A stretch of 64,000 nt of DNA from CAVSLM01 sp963728895. GTDB taxonomy: Bacteria; Pseudomonadota; Gammaproteobacteria; JBBQDK01. The notes beneath the pieces were generated by a model that did not search any database, was not told the DNA's origin, and saw only the letters and a list, made by a program, of their open reading frames with translations. Below, piece after piece: positions 34,645 to 45,041 of this stretch (positions within the stretch are counted from its first letter, which is position 1; the number at the start of each line of letters is the position of its first letter). The stretch is from positions 186,001 through 250,000 of the forward strand of contig CAVSLM010000008.1 in assembly GCA_963728895.1 (NCBI GenBank), in the 5' to 3' direction. Both the position numbers and the translations under genes were made by a program.

Positions 34645-35007
34645 ATGATTGTGGAGCTGCAGACCGGCTCGCCCAGGATCGTCGCCTTCAAACTGTCCGG
34701 CAAGCTGCACGACGAGGACTATCGTCGCTTCATCCCCGCCGTCGAAAGTGTGCTGCGCGTCGAGTCCAGGATCCGCATGCTTGCGCAGTTCGAAGATTTC
34801 CACGGTTGGGACCTGCATGCGGCCTGGGACGATTTCAAGTTCGGCATGGCCCATGCCTCGGACATCGAACGCCTGGCACTGGTCGGTGATCGCAGTTGGG
34901 AACGGTGGATGGCGCGTTTCTGCAGGCCGTTCATGCGGGCCGAGGTGCGCTACTTCGACGCTGCTGATCTGAACGCCGCCTGGGAGTGGGTGCGCGAGGC
35001 GGGCTGA
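34645..35007 (+). CDS. SpoIIAA-like (STAS-fold) protein
   Basis: A 120-residue protein of the SpoIIAA-like family. The pattern is IVAFKLSGKLHDEDYRRFIP, then RIRMLAQFEDFHGWDLHAAW and DDFKFGMAHASDIERLALVG. Members have the STAS fold without the switch serine and may bind lipids or partner proteins. AGGAGGG lies at good distance from the ATG. It is the third STAS-fold gene in this window. Confidence 0.85.
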   Translation: MIVELQTGSPRIVAFKLSGKLHDEDYRRFIPAVESVLRVESRIRMLAQFEDFHGWDLHAAWDDFKFGMAHASDIERLALVGDRSWERWMARFCRPFMRAEVRYFDAADLNAAWEWVREAG

Positions 35008-35251
35008 GCGCCACGGGCCGCCTCGAGCGTTTCACCAGCGCCGCCTTCCAATTCGCGTCGCGAAGTCGCCGAAGCGATCCACGGGTCTCGCTTGGCGGCG
35101 CGAGAGTGGGTGATTGCGCTGGGGGTAAGGGGACTCTCGTCGACGGGGAAAGAGATGCCGGGCAGTGAACGCATGCCGATCCGGGCCCTCGGCGCCTTTC
35201 TCGTGTTCGGACGCCCGAGCCCTGCGCCGGTGTTCGAGCTGGCGCTCGGTC

Positions 35252-37402
35252 ATGCGCGCTAGGAGCCGAAGGCTGCAGGCCATCCATGGCACGGTGCGGC
35301 TGGGACGCGATGCCGCCGGCGTGCCGCAGATCGAGGCCGAGGGTGCCGAGGACGCCGCGTTCGCGCTTGGCTGGCTGCACGGCACCGACCGCGGCGCCCA
35401 GGTTGCGCTGATGCGCATCGCCGGCCAGGGACGGCTGTGCGAATGCGTGGCCGACCGCGCGTCGCTCCTGGAGGTCGACCGCTATTACCGCCGCCTGGGC
35501 CTGGCGCGCGATGCCCGCGCGCATGCCGGTGAATTGCCGGCGCGCCACCGCCATCTGCTCGATGCCTATTGCCGGGGCGTGAACGCTGCCTGGGCCAGGC
35601 GCTCTCCGTGGGCGCTGCGTCTCTACGGCTATCGCCCCGAGCCCTACACTCCCGCCGACGCGCTGCTGCTGGTCAAGCTGCTGTCGTTCACAGGGCTTGC
35701 GGAATCGCAGCGAATCGAGGAGCTGTTCATCGTGCACGCCTTGCGCCGCGGGCTCGACGAGCCGCGTCTGCGCGCACTGTTTCCGGCACTGGGCGAGATC
35801 GACGTTTCCGTCATCCGCGGCCTGACGGGCGTTCCGCCGCTGTTTCCCGGAGACCGCTCGGCTGCGCACCTGCCGATGCTTGGCGCGAGCAACGCCTGGG
35901 TGGTGCATGGTGCGCGCACCGGGAGCGGCGCGCCGCTGCTCGCCAACGATCCGCACCTGGAGGTGAGCCGGCTGCCGGCCCTGTTGTACGAAGCGGTGCT
36001 CTGCGCGGGCGGACGCACCGTGCGCGGCGCCGGCGTGCCGGGACTGCCGGGCATCATCGTCGGGCGCACGGAACACCTCGCCTGGGGCGTGACCTACAGC
36101 TGCGCCGACACCTCGGACTTCTTCGTCGAGCGCTGTCGCGACGGCGCCTACTTGCGCGAGGGCGGCTGGCAGCCGTTTCGCGTGCGCCGCGAGCTGATTC
36201 GCCGGCGCGACCATGCGGCGGAGGAGCTGCTCTGCTACGAGAACGACCACGGCGTGCTGGAGGGCGACGCGGCGGTTGCCGGTGACTACCTGAGCTGGAG
36301 CTGGAGCGGTTCGGGTCGCGGCGGCACCGGGGCGCTGCGCGCGTTTCTGGACCTGCCGCGCTGCACATCGGTGCCGGCGGCGCAGGCCACCGCCCGCGGG
36401 CTGGACATCCCGACGCTGCACATGGTGTTCGCCGACCGCGACGGCAACATCGGCTATCAGTACGCGGGTGCAACACCGGCGCGCCGCCCCGGGCTCAGCG
36501 GGCTCGCCCCGGTGCCGGGCTGGAACGAGGCGAACGACTGGCGCGGCATGGTGGATCCCGACAGCGCTACGCCCAGCCTGCTCAACCCCGAGTGCGGCTA
36601 CATCGCCACGGCGAACGAAGCGCGCCAGAGCGAAGGCGGCCCGGTGTTGACCACCGTCGCCCTTGCCGGTTACCGGCGCGCGCGCATCGAGCAGCTGATC
36701 GAACAGCAGGGCACGGTAAGCGTGCGTGACGCCCAGGGGTGGCAGTACGACTTGCTGTCCTTGCAGGCGCGGCGCTTCCTGCCGGAGTACCTGGAGCATG
36801 TTCCACCCGGCGATCAGCGCGAGCTGCTGGAGCGCTGGGACTGCCGGTATGTGCCCGAAGCGTTGGCGCCCACGCTGTTCGAGAATCTGCACGTGTCGGT
36901 GCTGGTGGAGGTGTTCGGCGGCCGGCTGGGCCGGGATTGGGCCCGCTACCTCATCGAGCGCACGATACTCTACCCGGCGCTCGCGGGCGCGTTCGACGAC
37001 GTGCTCGCGGTCGCGGATTCGGTATGGCTGCCGGCGGCGGAGCGCCGCGGCGTGCTGGCGCGGGGTGTGGCGGCAGGGCTTGCGGCACCGCTCGAGCCCT
37101 GGGGCCGGCGCAACCGTGTGGTGTTCGCCAATATGTTCAGCGCGGGACGGCTGCCCGCGATGCTCGGCTTCGACTACGGACCGGTGGCGTTGCCGGGAAA
37201 TCACGCCACGGTGCACCAGGGAACGACGCTGCGCGTCGGCGGCCGCACCTCCAACGTCGCCGCCTGCTACCGCTTCGTGGCCGATCTTGCCGAGGAAGGC
37301 GCATGGACCAATCTCCCGGGCGGGCCCAGCGAATCACGGTTCTCGCGCCACTACCGGAGCGACCTGACGAACTGGCTGCGCGCGCGATTCAAGCGGATCT
37401 GA
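35252..37402 (+). CDS. Penicillin acylase family N-terminal nucleophile hydrolase
   Basis: A 716-residue precursor of the penicillin-amidase (S45) family, self-cleaved to alpha and beta chains. The nucleophile is S213 in LGASNAWVVHGARTGSG, at the start of the beta chain. Family segments NDPHLEVSRLPALLYEAVL, GVPGLPGIIVGRTEHLAWGV and the later FANMFSAGRLPAMLGF are present. Substrates in the family include acyl-homoserine lactones, beta-lactams and other amides; which one applies here is unknown. No signal peptide follows the chosen ATG. An upstream in-frame extension is possible but weak. Confidence 0.88.
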   Translation: MRARSRRLQAIHGTVRLGRDAAGVPQIEAEGAEDAAFALGWLHGTDRGAQVALMRIAGQGRLCECVADRASLLEVDRYYRRLGLARDARAHAGELPARHRHLLDAYCRGVNAAWARRSPWALRLYGYRPEPYTPADALLLVKLLSFTGLAESQRIEELFIVHALRRGLDEPRLRALFPALGEIDVSVIRGLTGVPPLFPGDRSAAHLPMLGASNAWVVHGARTGSGAPLLANDPHLEVSRLPALLYEAVLCAGGRTVRGAGVPGLPGIIVGRTEHLAWGVTYSCADTSDFFVERCRDGAYLREGGWQPFRVRRELIRRRDHAAEELLCYENDHGVLEGDAAVAGDYLSWSWSGSGRGGTGALRAFLDLPRCTSVPAAQATARGLDIPTLHMVFADRDGNIGYQYAGATPARRPGLSGLAPVPGWNEANDWRGMVDPDSATPSLLNPECGYIATANEARQSEGGPVLTTVALAGYRRARIEQLIEQQGTVSVRDAQGWQYDLLSLQARRFLPEYLEHVPPGDQRELLERWDCRYVPEALAPTLFENLHVSVLVEVFGGRLGRDWARYLIERTILYPALAGAFDDVLAVADSVWLPAAERRGVLARGVAAGLAAPLEPWGRRNRVVFANMFSAGRLPAMLGFDYGPVALPGNHATVHQGTTLRVGGRTSNVAACYRFVADLAEEGAWTNLPGGPSESRFSRHYRSDLTNWLRARFKRI

Positions 37403-38079
37403 CGAACCGGGATAGGCCGGCAGTGTAGACAGTGTGTCATCGTTCGCCAATCGCGAAACATGTCAGATCTCGCTACGATGGCATGCAGCAGCAATGCCTG
37501 CGCGCGGAACAGGCCGATGGCTGTCTTCGCGTCCAGGATGGTGTCCGTCGCGGCCCACGCCAGCGCCTGGTCCAGGGCGATCCAGTGGACCTCGATCACC
37601 TCGTGCTGCTCATGCCCGGCCTCGACTGCAGTGAGATCGCGGGCGAGGAACAGATGGATGACCTCGGTGAGCACAGCCGGCGAACTTACCAGCCGCCCGA
37701 GCGCTTGCCAGCGCGCGGCGGCCACGCCGGCCTCCTCCTGCAATTCGCGCCGCGCAGTGGTGAGCGGCGTCTCGCCTGCATCCAGCTTCCCGGCCGGCAG
37801 CTCCCACAGCCAGCCGCCCGCGGCATGGCGAAACTGCCGCAACAGGCACACGCGCTGCTGCGCATCCAGTGCCACCGCGGCTGCGCCTCCGGGATGTCGG
37901 ACGATTTCCAGCTCGGCCTGCACACCATTGGGCAACGTTACGGTTTCGAGGTTGAGATCGATGATACGGCCGTGGTAAACCTGTTTGCGACGCGTGCCCA
38001 ATGGAGATTCCCGGTTACGCCTGGCGTGGCGATTGCGGCGTGGCACCGGCTTCGCCGTGCGTCTCGCCGCAGCAGACAA
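37351..38079 (-). CDS. Nudix hydrolase, ADP-ribose pyrophosphatase type
   Basis: A Nudix enzyme with the box GKLDAGETPLTTARRELQEE-AGV. The N-terminal KQVYHGRIIDLNLETVTLPN and the SPAVLTEVIHLFLARDLT segment point to NudF-like ADP-ribose pyrophosphatase. The start is uncertain: a TTG at 38001 with GGGA upstream gives a more typical length. The last about 45 residues read through a copy of the long dispersed repeat into the end of the penicillin-acylase gene on the other strand. They are unlike NudF and probably acquired. Confidence 0.82.
   Translation of the reverse strand: MSAAARRTAKPVPRRNRHARRNRESPLGTRRKQVYHGRIIDLNLETVTLPNGVQAELEIVRHPGGAAAVALDAQQRVCLLRQFRHAAGGWLWELPAGKLDAGETPLTTARRELQEEAGVAAARWQALGRLVSSPAVLTEVIHLFLARDLTAVEAGHEQHEVIEVHWIALDQALAWAATDTILDAKTAIGLFRAQALLLHAIVARSDMFRDWRTMTHCLHCRPIPVRQIRLNRARSQFVRSLR
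37404..37480 (+). repeat. Long dispersed repeat (family L), 3' part
   Basis: The sequence GAACCGGGATAGGCC, then an AGTGTGTCATCGTTCGCCAA segment and GCGAAACATG-TCAGATCT, matches the right-hand portion of the copy at 3055-3260. It lies at the junction of two convergent genes and encodes the foreign-looking tail of the Nudix protein. Confidence 0.65.
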
Positions 38080-38145
38080 CGCAGGCAGTCAATGGGCGGA
38101 CCCGCGAAGTACCAGGGTGTCCGCGGCCGTAACGGAGTGTACCCC

Positions 38146-38325
38146 ATGATCTATCGAGTGATGATCGGAATCGGACTGGCGGCGCTGGCCTGGTACCTCA
38201 ATCGCGAGATTGCCCGCGACGCGCCCGTGCGCGACGAGCTGCGCAAGCTCCGCGAGGCGCGCCGGCGGGAGGAGACGTCGGATGCCGCGGCTGCGGGCGC
38301 GGGCGAGTCATCGCCGTCCGGCTGA
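38146..38325 (+). CDS. Small single-span membrane protein
   Basis: A 59-residue protein. One N-terminal span (VMIGIGLAALAWYL) is followed by a charged, probably helical segment (NREIARDAPVRDELRKLREA-RR) and a low-complexity Ala/Ser/Gly end. It is divergent from the Nudix gene. The family is not recognised; the codon pattern and compact topology suggest a real gene. Confidence 0.5.
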   Translation: MIYRVMIGIGLAALAWYLNREIARDAPVRDELRKLREARRREETSDAAAAGAGESSPSG

Positions 38326-38487
38326 AAGCCGGGCCGGGGAGTGGGGACTTCCTGCCGATGGTGCCAATCATCGGGTCTGGCACTGACGATCACGTTCCAC
38401 CTTAGAGGGCCGGATGCGGAACCGCAATCTGCACCTGAGCGCGCGGGTGGCTTCTCTGCGCATCGATGTCGCTCGGGCGCGGGCGGC

Positions 38488-38616
38488 TCAAGGCGGCGTG
38501 TTCCGCTGTTCCTTGTCTTCTACGTCCAGACAACCATCCGACTCCAGCCACATCACGTTGATGATGCCGAAGGCGCAGGCGAGCAGGACGCCGAGTATCC
38601 AGGTGAAGTACCACAT
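38488..38616 (-). CDS. cydX: Cytochrome bd oxidase small subunit CydX
   Basis: A 42-residue protein beginning MWYFTWILGVLLACAFGIIN and continuing VMWLE, which is the CydX/YbgT pattern. It has one membrane span with the conserved W and the acidic residue after it. CydX stabilises the haem sites of cytochrome bd. It lies 32 nt downstream of cydB on the same strand, the standard position. It is too short for ordinary gene calling. Confidence 0.9.
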   Translation of the reverse strand: MWYFTWILGVLLACAFGIINVMWLESDGCLDVEDKEQRNTPP

Positions 38617-38648
38617 GGTGCAGTCGATCCTCTCGGTCGGAAGTCGGG

Positions 38649-39791
38649 TCAATAGGCGGTGTGCGAGTCACGCTCGATCTGCGCCTCGGTGATCGTACCG
38701 CGCATCACCCGGAACACCCAGGCCGTATAGGCGATGATGATGGGCAGGAATACCACCACGGCCCAGAACATCAGGGTCAGCGTCAGGCGGCTGGAGGTCG
38801 CGTCCCAGGCCGTCAGGCTGTGATCGGGCCGGGTGCTCGAGGGCAGCACGAAGGGGAACATGGACAGGCCTGCGGTCAGGATCACCGCCGCGACGGTTGC
38901 TGCGCTTGCCAGAAACGCCGCACCGGCGCGTCGCGCCTGCGACAGTGCCAGGGCGGCGAGCCCGCCCAGGAAACCGAGTGCGGGCGCGAGCATCATCCAC
39001 GGATACTGTCGGTAGTTCGCGAGCCAGCCGCCGGGCACCCGGCCGACGTGCTTGGCGAGCGGCGTGAAGGCGCTGTCGGCGCTGGGCATGGCGAGCACGT
39101 GATAGCCCTGAATGCCGAACGCGACCCATATGCCGGCCAGTGCGAAGCTGGCAAGCAGGACGAGCGCGGACCAGCGCGCCGCGATGCGCGCGCGATCGGC
39201 GATCCCGCCCTCGGTGCGCAGCTGCAGGTAGGTCGCACCGTGCAGGCAGAGTAGCGACAGGCTCACCACGCCGGCGAGCAGGGCAAAGGGATTGAGCAGG
39301 GCGAAGAAGGAGCCGGTATAGATCGCCCTGAGATCTGCATCATAGTGAAACGGCACGCCCTGCAGCAGATTGCCGAACGCCACACCGAACACCAGCGCCG
39401 GTACCGCGCCGCCCACGAACAGGCCCCAGTCCCAGGTGCGGCGCCAGCGCGGGTCGGGCAGCTTGCTGCGAAAGTCGAAGCCCACCGGGCGCAGGATCAG
39501 CGCCGCGAGCACCAGCAGCAACGCGAAATAAAGGCCCGAGAACGCCGCCGCATACACCAGCGGCCAGGCCGCGAATACCGCGCCCCCCGCCGTGATCAGC
39601 CACACCTGATTGCCGTCCCAGGTCGGGCCGATGGCGTTGATGATGACGCGCCGTTCGCTGTCGCTGCGCCCGACGAAGGGCAGCAGCGTGCCCACGCCGA
39701 GATCGAAGCCGTCCATGAGCGCGAAGCCGATCAGCAGCGCGCCGACCAGTATCCACCAGATCAGTTTCAAGGTTGCGTAATCGAAGATCAC
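38649..39791 (-). CDS. cydB: Cytochrome bd ubiquinol oxidase subunit II CydB
   Basis: A 380-residue membrane protein with eight to nine spans. Family segments are LIWWILVGALLIGFALMDGF-DLGVG, INAIGPTWDGNQVWLITAGG and AAWPLVYAAAFSGLY. I chose the GTG start that gives VIFDYATLKL, with GGAG eight bases upstream; it is typical of CydB. It forms the oxidase with CydA, reducing O2 with quinol electrons in the inner membrane at low O2 or under stress. Confidence 0.95.
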   Translation of the reverse strand: MIFDYATLKLIWWILVGALLIGFALMDGFDLGVGTLLPFVGRSDSERRVIINAIGPTWDGNQVWLITAGGAVFAAWPLVYAAAFSGLYFALLLVLAALILRPVGFDFRSKLPDPRWRRTWDWGLFVGGAVPALVFGVAFGNLLQGVPFHYDADLRAIYTGSFFALLNPFALLAGVVSLSLLCLHGATYLQLRTEGGIADRARIAARWSALVLLASFALAGIWVAFGIQGYHVLAMPSADSAFTPLAKHVGRVPGGWLANYRQYPWMMLAPALGFLGGLAALALSQARRAGAAFLASAATVAAVILTAGLSMFPFVLPSSTRPDHSLTAWDATSSRLTLTLMFWAVVVFLPIIIAYTAWVFRVMRGTITEAQIERDSHTAY

Positions 39792-39834
39792 GACAATGCT
39801 CCGTTGGCAGAATCCCGTGTCGGGGTGCTCTGGC

Positions 39835-41442
39835 TCATTCCGTGCGCTGCTGCGGCTGGGACAGCAGTGCGCCACCGCCGGGCCCGGAGGGCGGCTGATG
39901 CTCCTCGTGGTAGCGGCCCGTGCCCAGGCTGCTCGGCCCCAGCCGCGTGTACTTCAGCATCAGGTAAAGCTCCACCACCAGCAGACCGGTGTAGAGCAGC
40001 ACGAAGCCCGCGAGGCTGGTTGCCACCTGTGCGGCGCTGAGGCTGGAAGTGCTGAGAAAGGTCGGCAGGATCTCACCGATGGACCACGGCTGGCGCCCGT
40101 ACTCGGCGACCACCCAGCCGGTCTCGGCGGCGATCCACGGCAGGGGAATGCTGAACAGGGCAAGTCGCAGCAGCCAGCGTTGCTGACCGGCAGTGCGGCG
40201 CGCGCAGAAATAGAACGCGGCGGCGAACACGAACAGCATGAGGAAGCCGGCACCGACCATGATGCGGAAGCTCCAGAACAGCGGTGCCACGCGCGGTATG
40301 GTATCGCGCGCCGCCTGTGCGATCTGCGCGTCGTCGACGTGCAGCACATCGTCAGTGTAGCGCTTCAGCAGCAGTGCATAGCCGAGGTTCGCCTTGTGGG
40401 CGTTGAAGGTGTCGCGTACTGCCGCGCTGTGATCGCCCGCGCGCAGCTTCTGCAATGCACCGTAGGCGATCAAACCGTCGCGGATGCGCTGCTCGTGCTC
40501 GATGACCAGGTCTTTCAGCCCGATCACTGGCTCATCCAGCGAGCGCGTGGCGATCAGCCCCAGTGCAAACGGGACCCGCAGCGCATGGTCGGTGGTCTGG
40601 CGCTCCTGGTCGGGGATGCCGAACACGGTGAAGGCGGCTGGCGGCGGCTGGGTTTCCCACTCGGCTTCGATGGCCGCGAGCTTGACCTTCTGCACGTCGC
40701 CAAGTGTATATCCGCTTTCGTCCCCGAGCACGATCACCGACAGCGAGGATGCGAGCCCGAAGCCTGCGGCGACGGCGAAGGAGCGGCGGGCGAAGGGCCG
40801 GTCGCGGCCGGTCAGCAGATAGAAGGCGCTGATGCCCAGTACGAACATCGAGCCGGTCACGTAGCCGGCCGCCACGGTGTGCACGAACTTCACCTGGGCG
40901 ACCGGATTGAACAGCACGTCGGCGAAGCTCGTGAGCTCCATGCGCATGGTTTCGAAATTGAAATCCGCACCGACCGGATGCTGCATCCAGCCGTTGGCGA
41001 TCAGGATCCACAGTGCCGACAGATTGGAGCCGATCGCCACCAGCCAGGTGACCGTGAGATGCTGGACCTTGCTCAGGCGGTTCCAGCCGAAGAAGAACAG
41101 ACCGACGAACGTCGACTCCAGGAAGAAAGCCATCAGGCCCTCGATCGCCAGCGGCACGCCGAAGATGTCGCCGACGTAGTGCGAGTAGTACGCCCAGTTG
41201 GTGCCGAACTGGAACTCCATGGTGATGCCGGTGGCCACGCCCATGGCGAAGTTGATGCCGAACAGCTTGCCCCAGAACCGCGTCATGTCCTTGTAGACTT
41301 CCCTGCCGGTCATGACGTACACCGACTCCATGATCGCAAGCAGGAAGGACAGGCCCAGCGTGAGCGGGACGAACAGGAAGTGGTACATGGCCGTGAGTGC
41401 GAACTGCAGACGCGACAGCCCGACCAGGCTATCTGCAACCAT
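39835..41442 (-). CDS. cydA: Cytochrome bd ubiquinol oxidase subunit I CydA
   Basis: A 535-residue subunit carrying haems b558, b595 and d. H21 in LTAMYHFLFVPLTLGLSFLL is the N-terminal haem ligand. Also visible are GINFAMGVATGITMEFQFG-TNW, the quinol loop region after KVKLAAIEAEWETQPPPAAF, and IAAETGWVVAEYGRQPW near the C-terminal quinol/haem area. Length is that of the bd-I type. The operon order is cydP, cydA, cydB, cydX. Confidence 0.97.
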   Translation of the reverse strand: MVADSLVGLSRLQFALTAMYHFLFVPLTLGLSFLLAIMESVYVMTGREVYKDMTRFWGKLFGINFAMGVATGITMEFQFGTNWAYYSHYVGDIFGVPLAIEGLMAFFLESTFVGLFFFGWNRLSKVQHLTVTWLVAIGSNLSALWILIANGWMQHPVGADFNFETMRMELTSFADVLFNPVAQVKFVHTVAAGYVTGSMFVLGISAFYLLTGRDRPFARRSFAVAAGFGLASSLSVIVLGDESGYTLGDVQKVKLAAIEAEWETQPPPAAFTVFGIPDQERQTTDHALRVPFALGLIATRSLDEPVIGLKDLVIEHEQRIRDGLIAYGALQKLRAGDHSAAVRDTFNAHKANLGYALLLKRYTDDVLHVDDAQIAQAARDTIPRVAPLFWSFRIMVGAGFLMLFVFAAAFYFCARRTAGQQRWLLRLALFSIPLPWIAAETGWVVAEYGRQPWSIGEILPTFLSTSSLSAAQVATSLAGFVLLYTGLLVVELYLMLKYTRLGPSSLGTGRYHEEHQPPSGPGGGALLSQPQQRTE

Positions 41443-41469
41443 GAGCGATCTCCGTAGCGAAGCCGAAAG

Positions 41470-41619
41470 TCATCGATCGGCAAGCGGCAGTGCGAACACC
41501 GCTGCGCTTACCTGCGCCGGGGTCGGCTCAACCTGATCCGGCCCGCGAAAGAACAGCAGCCACAGCCCTGTGATGAACGCCAGCTTGATCACCAGTACCA
41601 CGACGATCTCGCGCTTCAG
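41470..41619 (-). CDS. cydP: Putative cytochrome bd small subunit CydP
   Basis: The reading frame ends with LKREIVVVLVIKLAFITGLW and continues LLFFRGPDQVEPTPAQVSAA, the pattern of CydP: a basic start, one membrane span, then a proline-containing periplasmic tail. It lies directly upstream of cydA. The start is unclear because no ATG, GTG or TTG is well placed. The given left limit assumes the CTG at LKREI; a slightly longer protein is possible. Confidence 0.6.
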   Translation of the reverse strand: MKREIVVVLVIKLAFITGLWLLFFRGPDQVEPTPAQVSAAVFALPLADR

Positions 41620-41799
41620 CGCTGCACGTGGGCGAGCGGACCGCGCGCGGGGCGGGTTGCGTCGACATCGAGGTGTTCCCGAAAAAGACCTAACAAGGGC
41701 CGGAAGGCTGTCCGGCAAACCCAGGTGCGATCGAACAAACGACAGCTTGTGGGCAACACCGATGCCAAGATGCGCGGGGCCTGGAGAACTGCCTTGCCC

Positions 41800-41881
41800 G
41801 CAAGCACTTGTCCGATCGGTTTGCCGCGCCGCGGACGGGCTCGTTGCACGGGACCTGCCGCACGACTGCCGCATGCGGCAG
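41800..41881 (-). promoter_or_regulatory. Candidate sigma-54 promoter and palindromic enhancer for the cyd operon
   Basis: On the minus strand GGACAAGTGCTTGC (41813-41800) has GG and GC ten bases apart with TTGC, as in -24/-12 sigma-54 promoters. About 50 nt further upstream a perfect 16-bp palindrome CTGCCGCATGCGGCAG lies at 41866-41881, with an extra CTGCCGCA half-site at 41855-41862. This is the arrangement of an enhancer for the sigma-54 activator encoded divergently. A TACAAT element at 41889-41894 may serve the activator's own promoter. Confidence 0.5.
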
Positions 41882-41929
41882 TTTCGCTTACAATACTGCC
41901 ACTTTAGGCGGTCAAAGCAAGGTCCCGAA

Positions 41930-43251
<1,322 letters not shown>

Positions 43252-43255
<4 letters not shown>

Positions 43256-43872
43256 CGAGCGGCCCGAATGCAACGATGGGCGCCGGCAGCGGCTGCCGCG
43301 TCGCCCTGCTCTCGGACACCCATGGGCATCTCGACGCGCGCATCGAGGCGCTGGCACGTGGCTGTGACTTCATCGTGCATGCCGGCGACGTGGGCAACGC
43401 CGCGGTATTGCAGGCACTGCAGCCGCTGCGACGCATGATCGCCGTGCGTGGCAACAACGACATCCCGGCGAAATGGCCGGCGCAGGATCTGAAGTTCCTG
43501 GAACAGCTCGGGGAGGAGGAATGCCTGGAGCTGCCGGGCGGCAGCCTGGTCGTGGTGCATGGGGACCGGGCCGGCAGCGGCGCCGCGCGCCACGCCCGGC
43601 TGCGTCGCAGCTATCCGGCTGCGCGCGCCGTGGTCTACGGTCACAGTCACCAGCTGGTCTGCGATCGCACGGCCCTGCCCTGGGTGCTGAACCCGGGCGC
43701 GGCCGGTCGCGCGCGAACCTACGGCGGTCCTTCCTGCATCCTCCTGAAGGCGCTGGACCTGCATTGGTCAGTGACGGTGCGGCGCTTCCCGCCCGCAGCG
43801 ACCGGCGCGCGACCACGGGGCACGCGCACGGCTTGCGCCCGTGGCAGTGGGAACGGCGCAGCAGAGCGCTGA
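43252..43872 (+). CDS. YfcE/MJ0936-type metallophosphoesterase
   Basis: A 206-residue phosphodiesterase of the small calcineurin-like class. Metal-site motifs are LLSDTHGHLDAR, VHAGDVGNA, VRGNND, VVHGD and YGHSHQ, with the closing LNPGAAG. The start overlaps the stop of the regulator gene (ATGA). Its last about 35 residues are low-complexity Gly/Ala/Arg. The cellular substrate of this subfamily is not well established. Confidence 0.88.
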
Positions 43873-43883
43873 GGCTCGCGCTA

Positions 43884-44522
43884 TCAGGCCGCCATGGCCT
43901 TGGTTGCGCTGTTGCGGCAACGCAGCACCTTCCAGTAGCCGAACAGGTTGGCGCGGGTGATCTCGACCACCTCCAGCTGCGTGGCTTTCAGGAATGCATT
44001 CAAGTCCAGGTTGGGGCGAAATCCCGCCAGCTTGGAGAGCGGCGCCAGCAGGCTTTCGAGGGTCGCAATGATGGGGTTGCGCGAGCGGAAGTGATTCACG
44101 ATGTAGATGTCGCCGTCCGACTTGCACACGCGGCGCATCTCCTCCACCACGCGCGTGGGGTTCGCGGCCACCGAAACCACGTACATTGCCACCACCTTGT
44201 CGAAGCTCTGCTCGGCGAACTGCATGTTCTCTGCGTCCATCTCCAGCACCGCTTCCACCTGCTTCAGGCCCAGCTCCTGCACGCGTTCGCGGGCCTTGTC
44301 GAGCATCTCGCGGGTAATGTCGATGGCGGTGACCCGGACTTCCTGCGGATAGAGAGGCAGCGACAGGCCCGTTCCCACGCCCACTTCGAGGATGGACTCG
44401 CCGGGGCGGCAATCCAGGGTCTCGACGATGGCCTTGCGGCCCGGATGCAGAATCGGCCCGAACAGGTCGTCGTAGAAGCGCGCATAACGCCTGTAGACGT
44501 TTTTGATGCTTTCGATGTTCAT
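43884..44522 (-). CDS. PmtA-like phospholipid N-methyltransferase (class I SAM methyltransferase)
   Basis: A 212-residue SAM methyltransferase. The N-terminal NVYRRYARFYDDLFGPILHP, the SAM motif ILEVGVGTGLSLPLYP, the VTAIDITREMLDKAR segment and YVVSVAANPTRVVEEMRRVC resemble bacterial phosphatidylethanolamine N-methyltransferases. These convert phosphatidylethanolamine to its methylated forms, leading to phosphatidylcholine. GGGA precedes the ATG. It is divergent from a CDP-archaeol-synthase-family gene, so both may act on membrane lipids. A ubiquinone-type methyltransferase is an alternative. Confidence 0.78.
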   Translation of the reverse strand: MNIESIKNVYRRYARFYDDLFGPILHPGRKAIVETLDCRPGESILEVGVGTGLSLPLYPQEVRVTAIDITREMLDKARERVQELGLKQVEAVLEMDAENMQFAEQSFDKVVAMYVVSVAANPTRVVEEMRRVCKSDGDIYIVNHFRSRNPIIATLESLLAPLSKLAGFRPNLDLNAFLKATQLEVVEITRANLFGYWKVLRCRNSATKAMAA

Positions 44523-45041
44523 GATGGTCTTTCCCGTTACGGTTGCCTGATCTCGTGTGTCCGCGTGCATCTCATCTCCCCGGGTGCGAGTGGTCTGGTG
44601 CAGTTCGGTACGCCGACCCGCGACGACGACAGTGCACCGCCCCGGAGTTCCGGGACGGAGCGCTAGATCCGCGGGTGCTGGGCAGTAGCTCCACATCCGG
44701 ATGCGTTCGCGCGATCCTTGCCGTGGAGCCGCGCCGGGAGGGCGCCGACTTGCAGGCGTGTAGAAGCGGGCGCTGGGGATGGTAGCACGGCCGGCGACTG
44801 GGCTGCGTGGTTTGTTGGTGTTGATGGTTCCTTCCAGCTGCAATGCGCCGCCTGTCCGGCGCGCAATGCAAACGGCCTTGAATGAAGCTAGGTTTTTAGT
44901 ATAGAACAGCTTACCGCCGGGCGGAAAAGGGAGTCCGGGGGGAGACGCCGCCGGAGCGAAACCGCGCGCCGGCCGGCCCCCGCCCGCGCCGGCCATGGCT
45001 GCACAACCAGCGCAAATCACAAGAAGCGGAAATACCAAGAT
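44523..45041. other. Intergenic region between two divergent lipid-related genes
   Basis: About 520 nt without a recognised gene. Between 44905 and 44925 an AT-rich stretch runs into CTTACCGCCGGGCGG. The same 15 nt occur at 50322-50336, upstream of the cold shock gene. Promoters for both divergent genes must lie here, but I cannot place them with confidence. Confidence 0.4.

Noticed and set aside
35165..35251. Longer start for the penicillin-acylase gene
   Set aside because: The extra 29 codons are Cys/Ser/Arg-rich, unlike a signal peptide or the family N-terminus, and the ribosome site is weak. It cannot be fully excluded.
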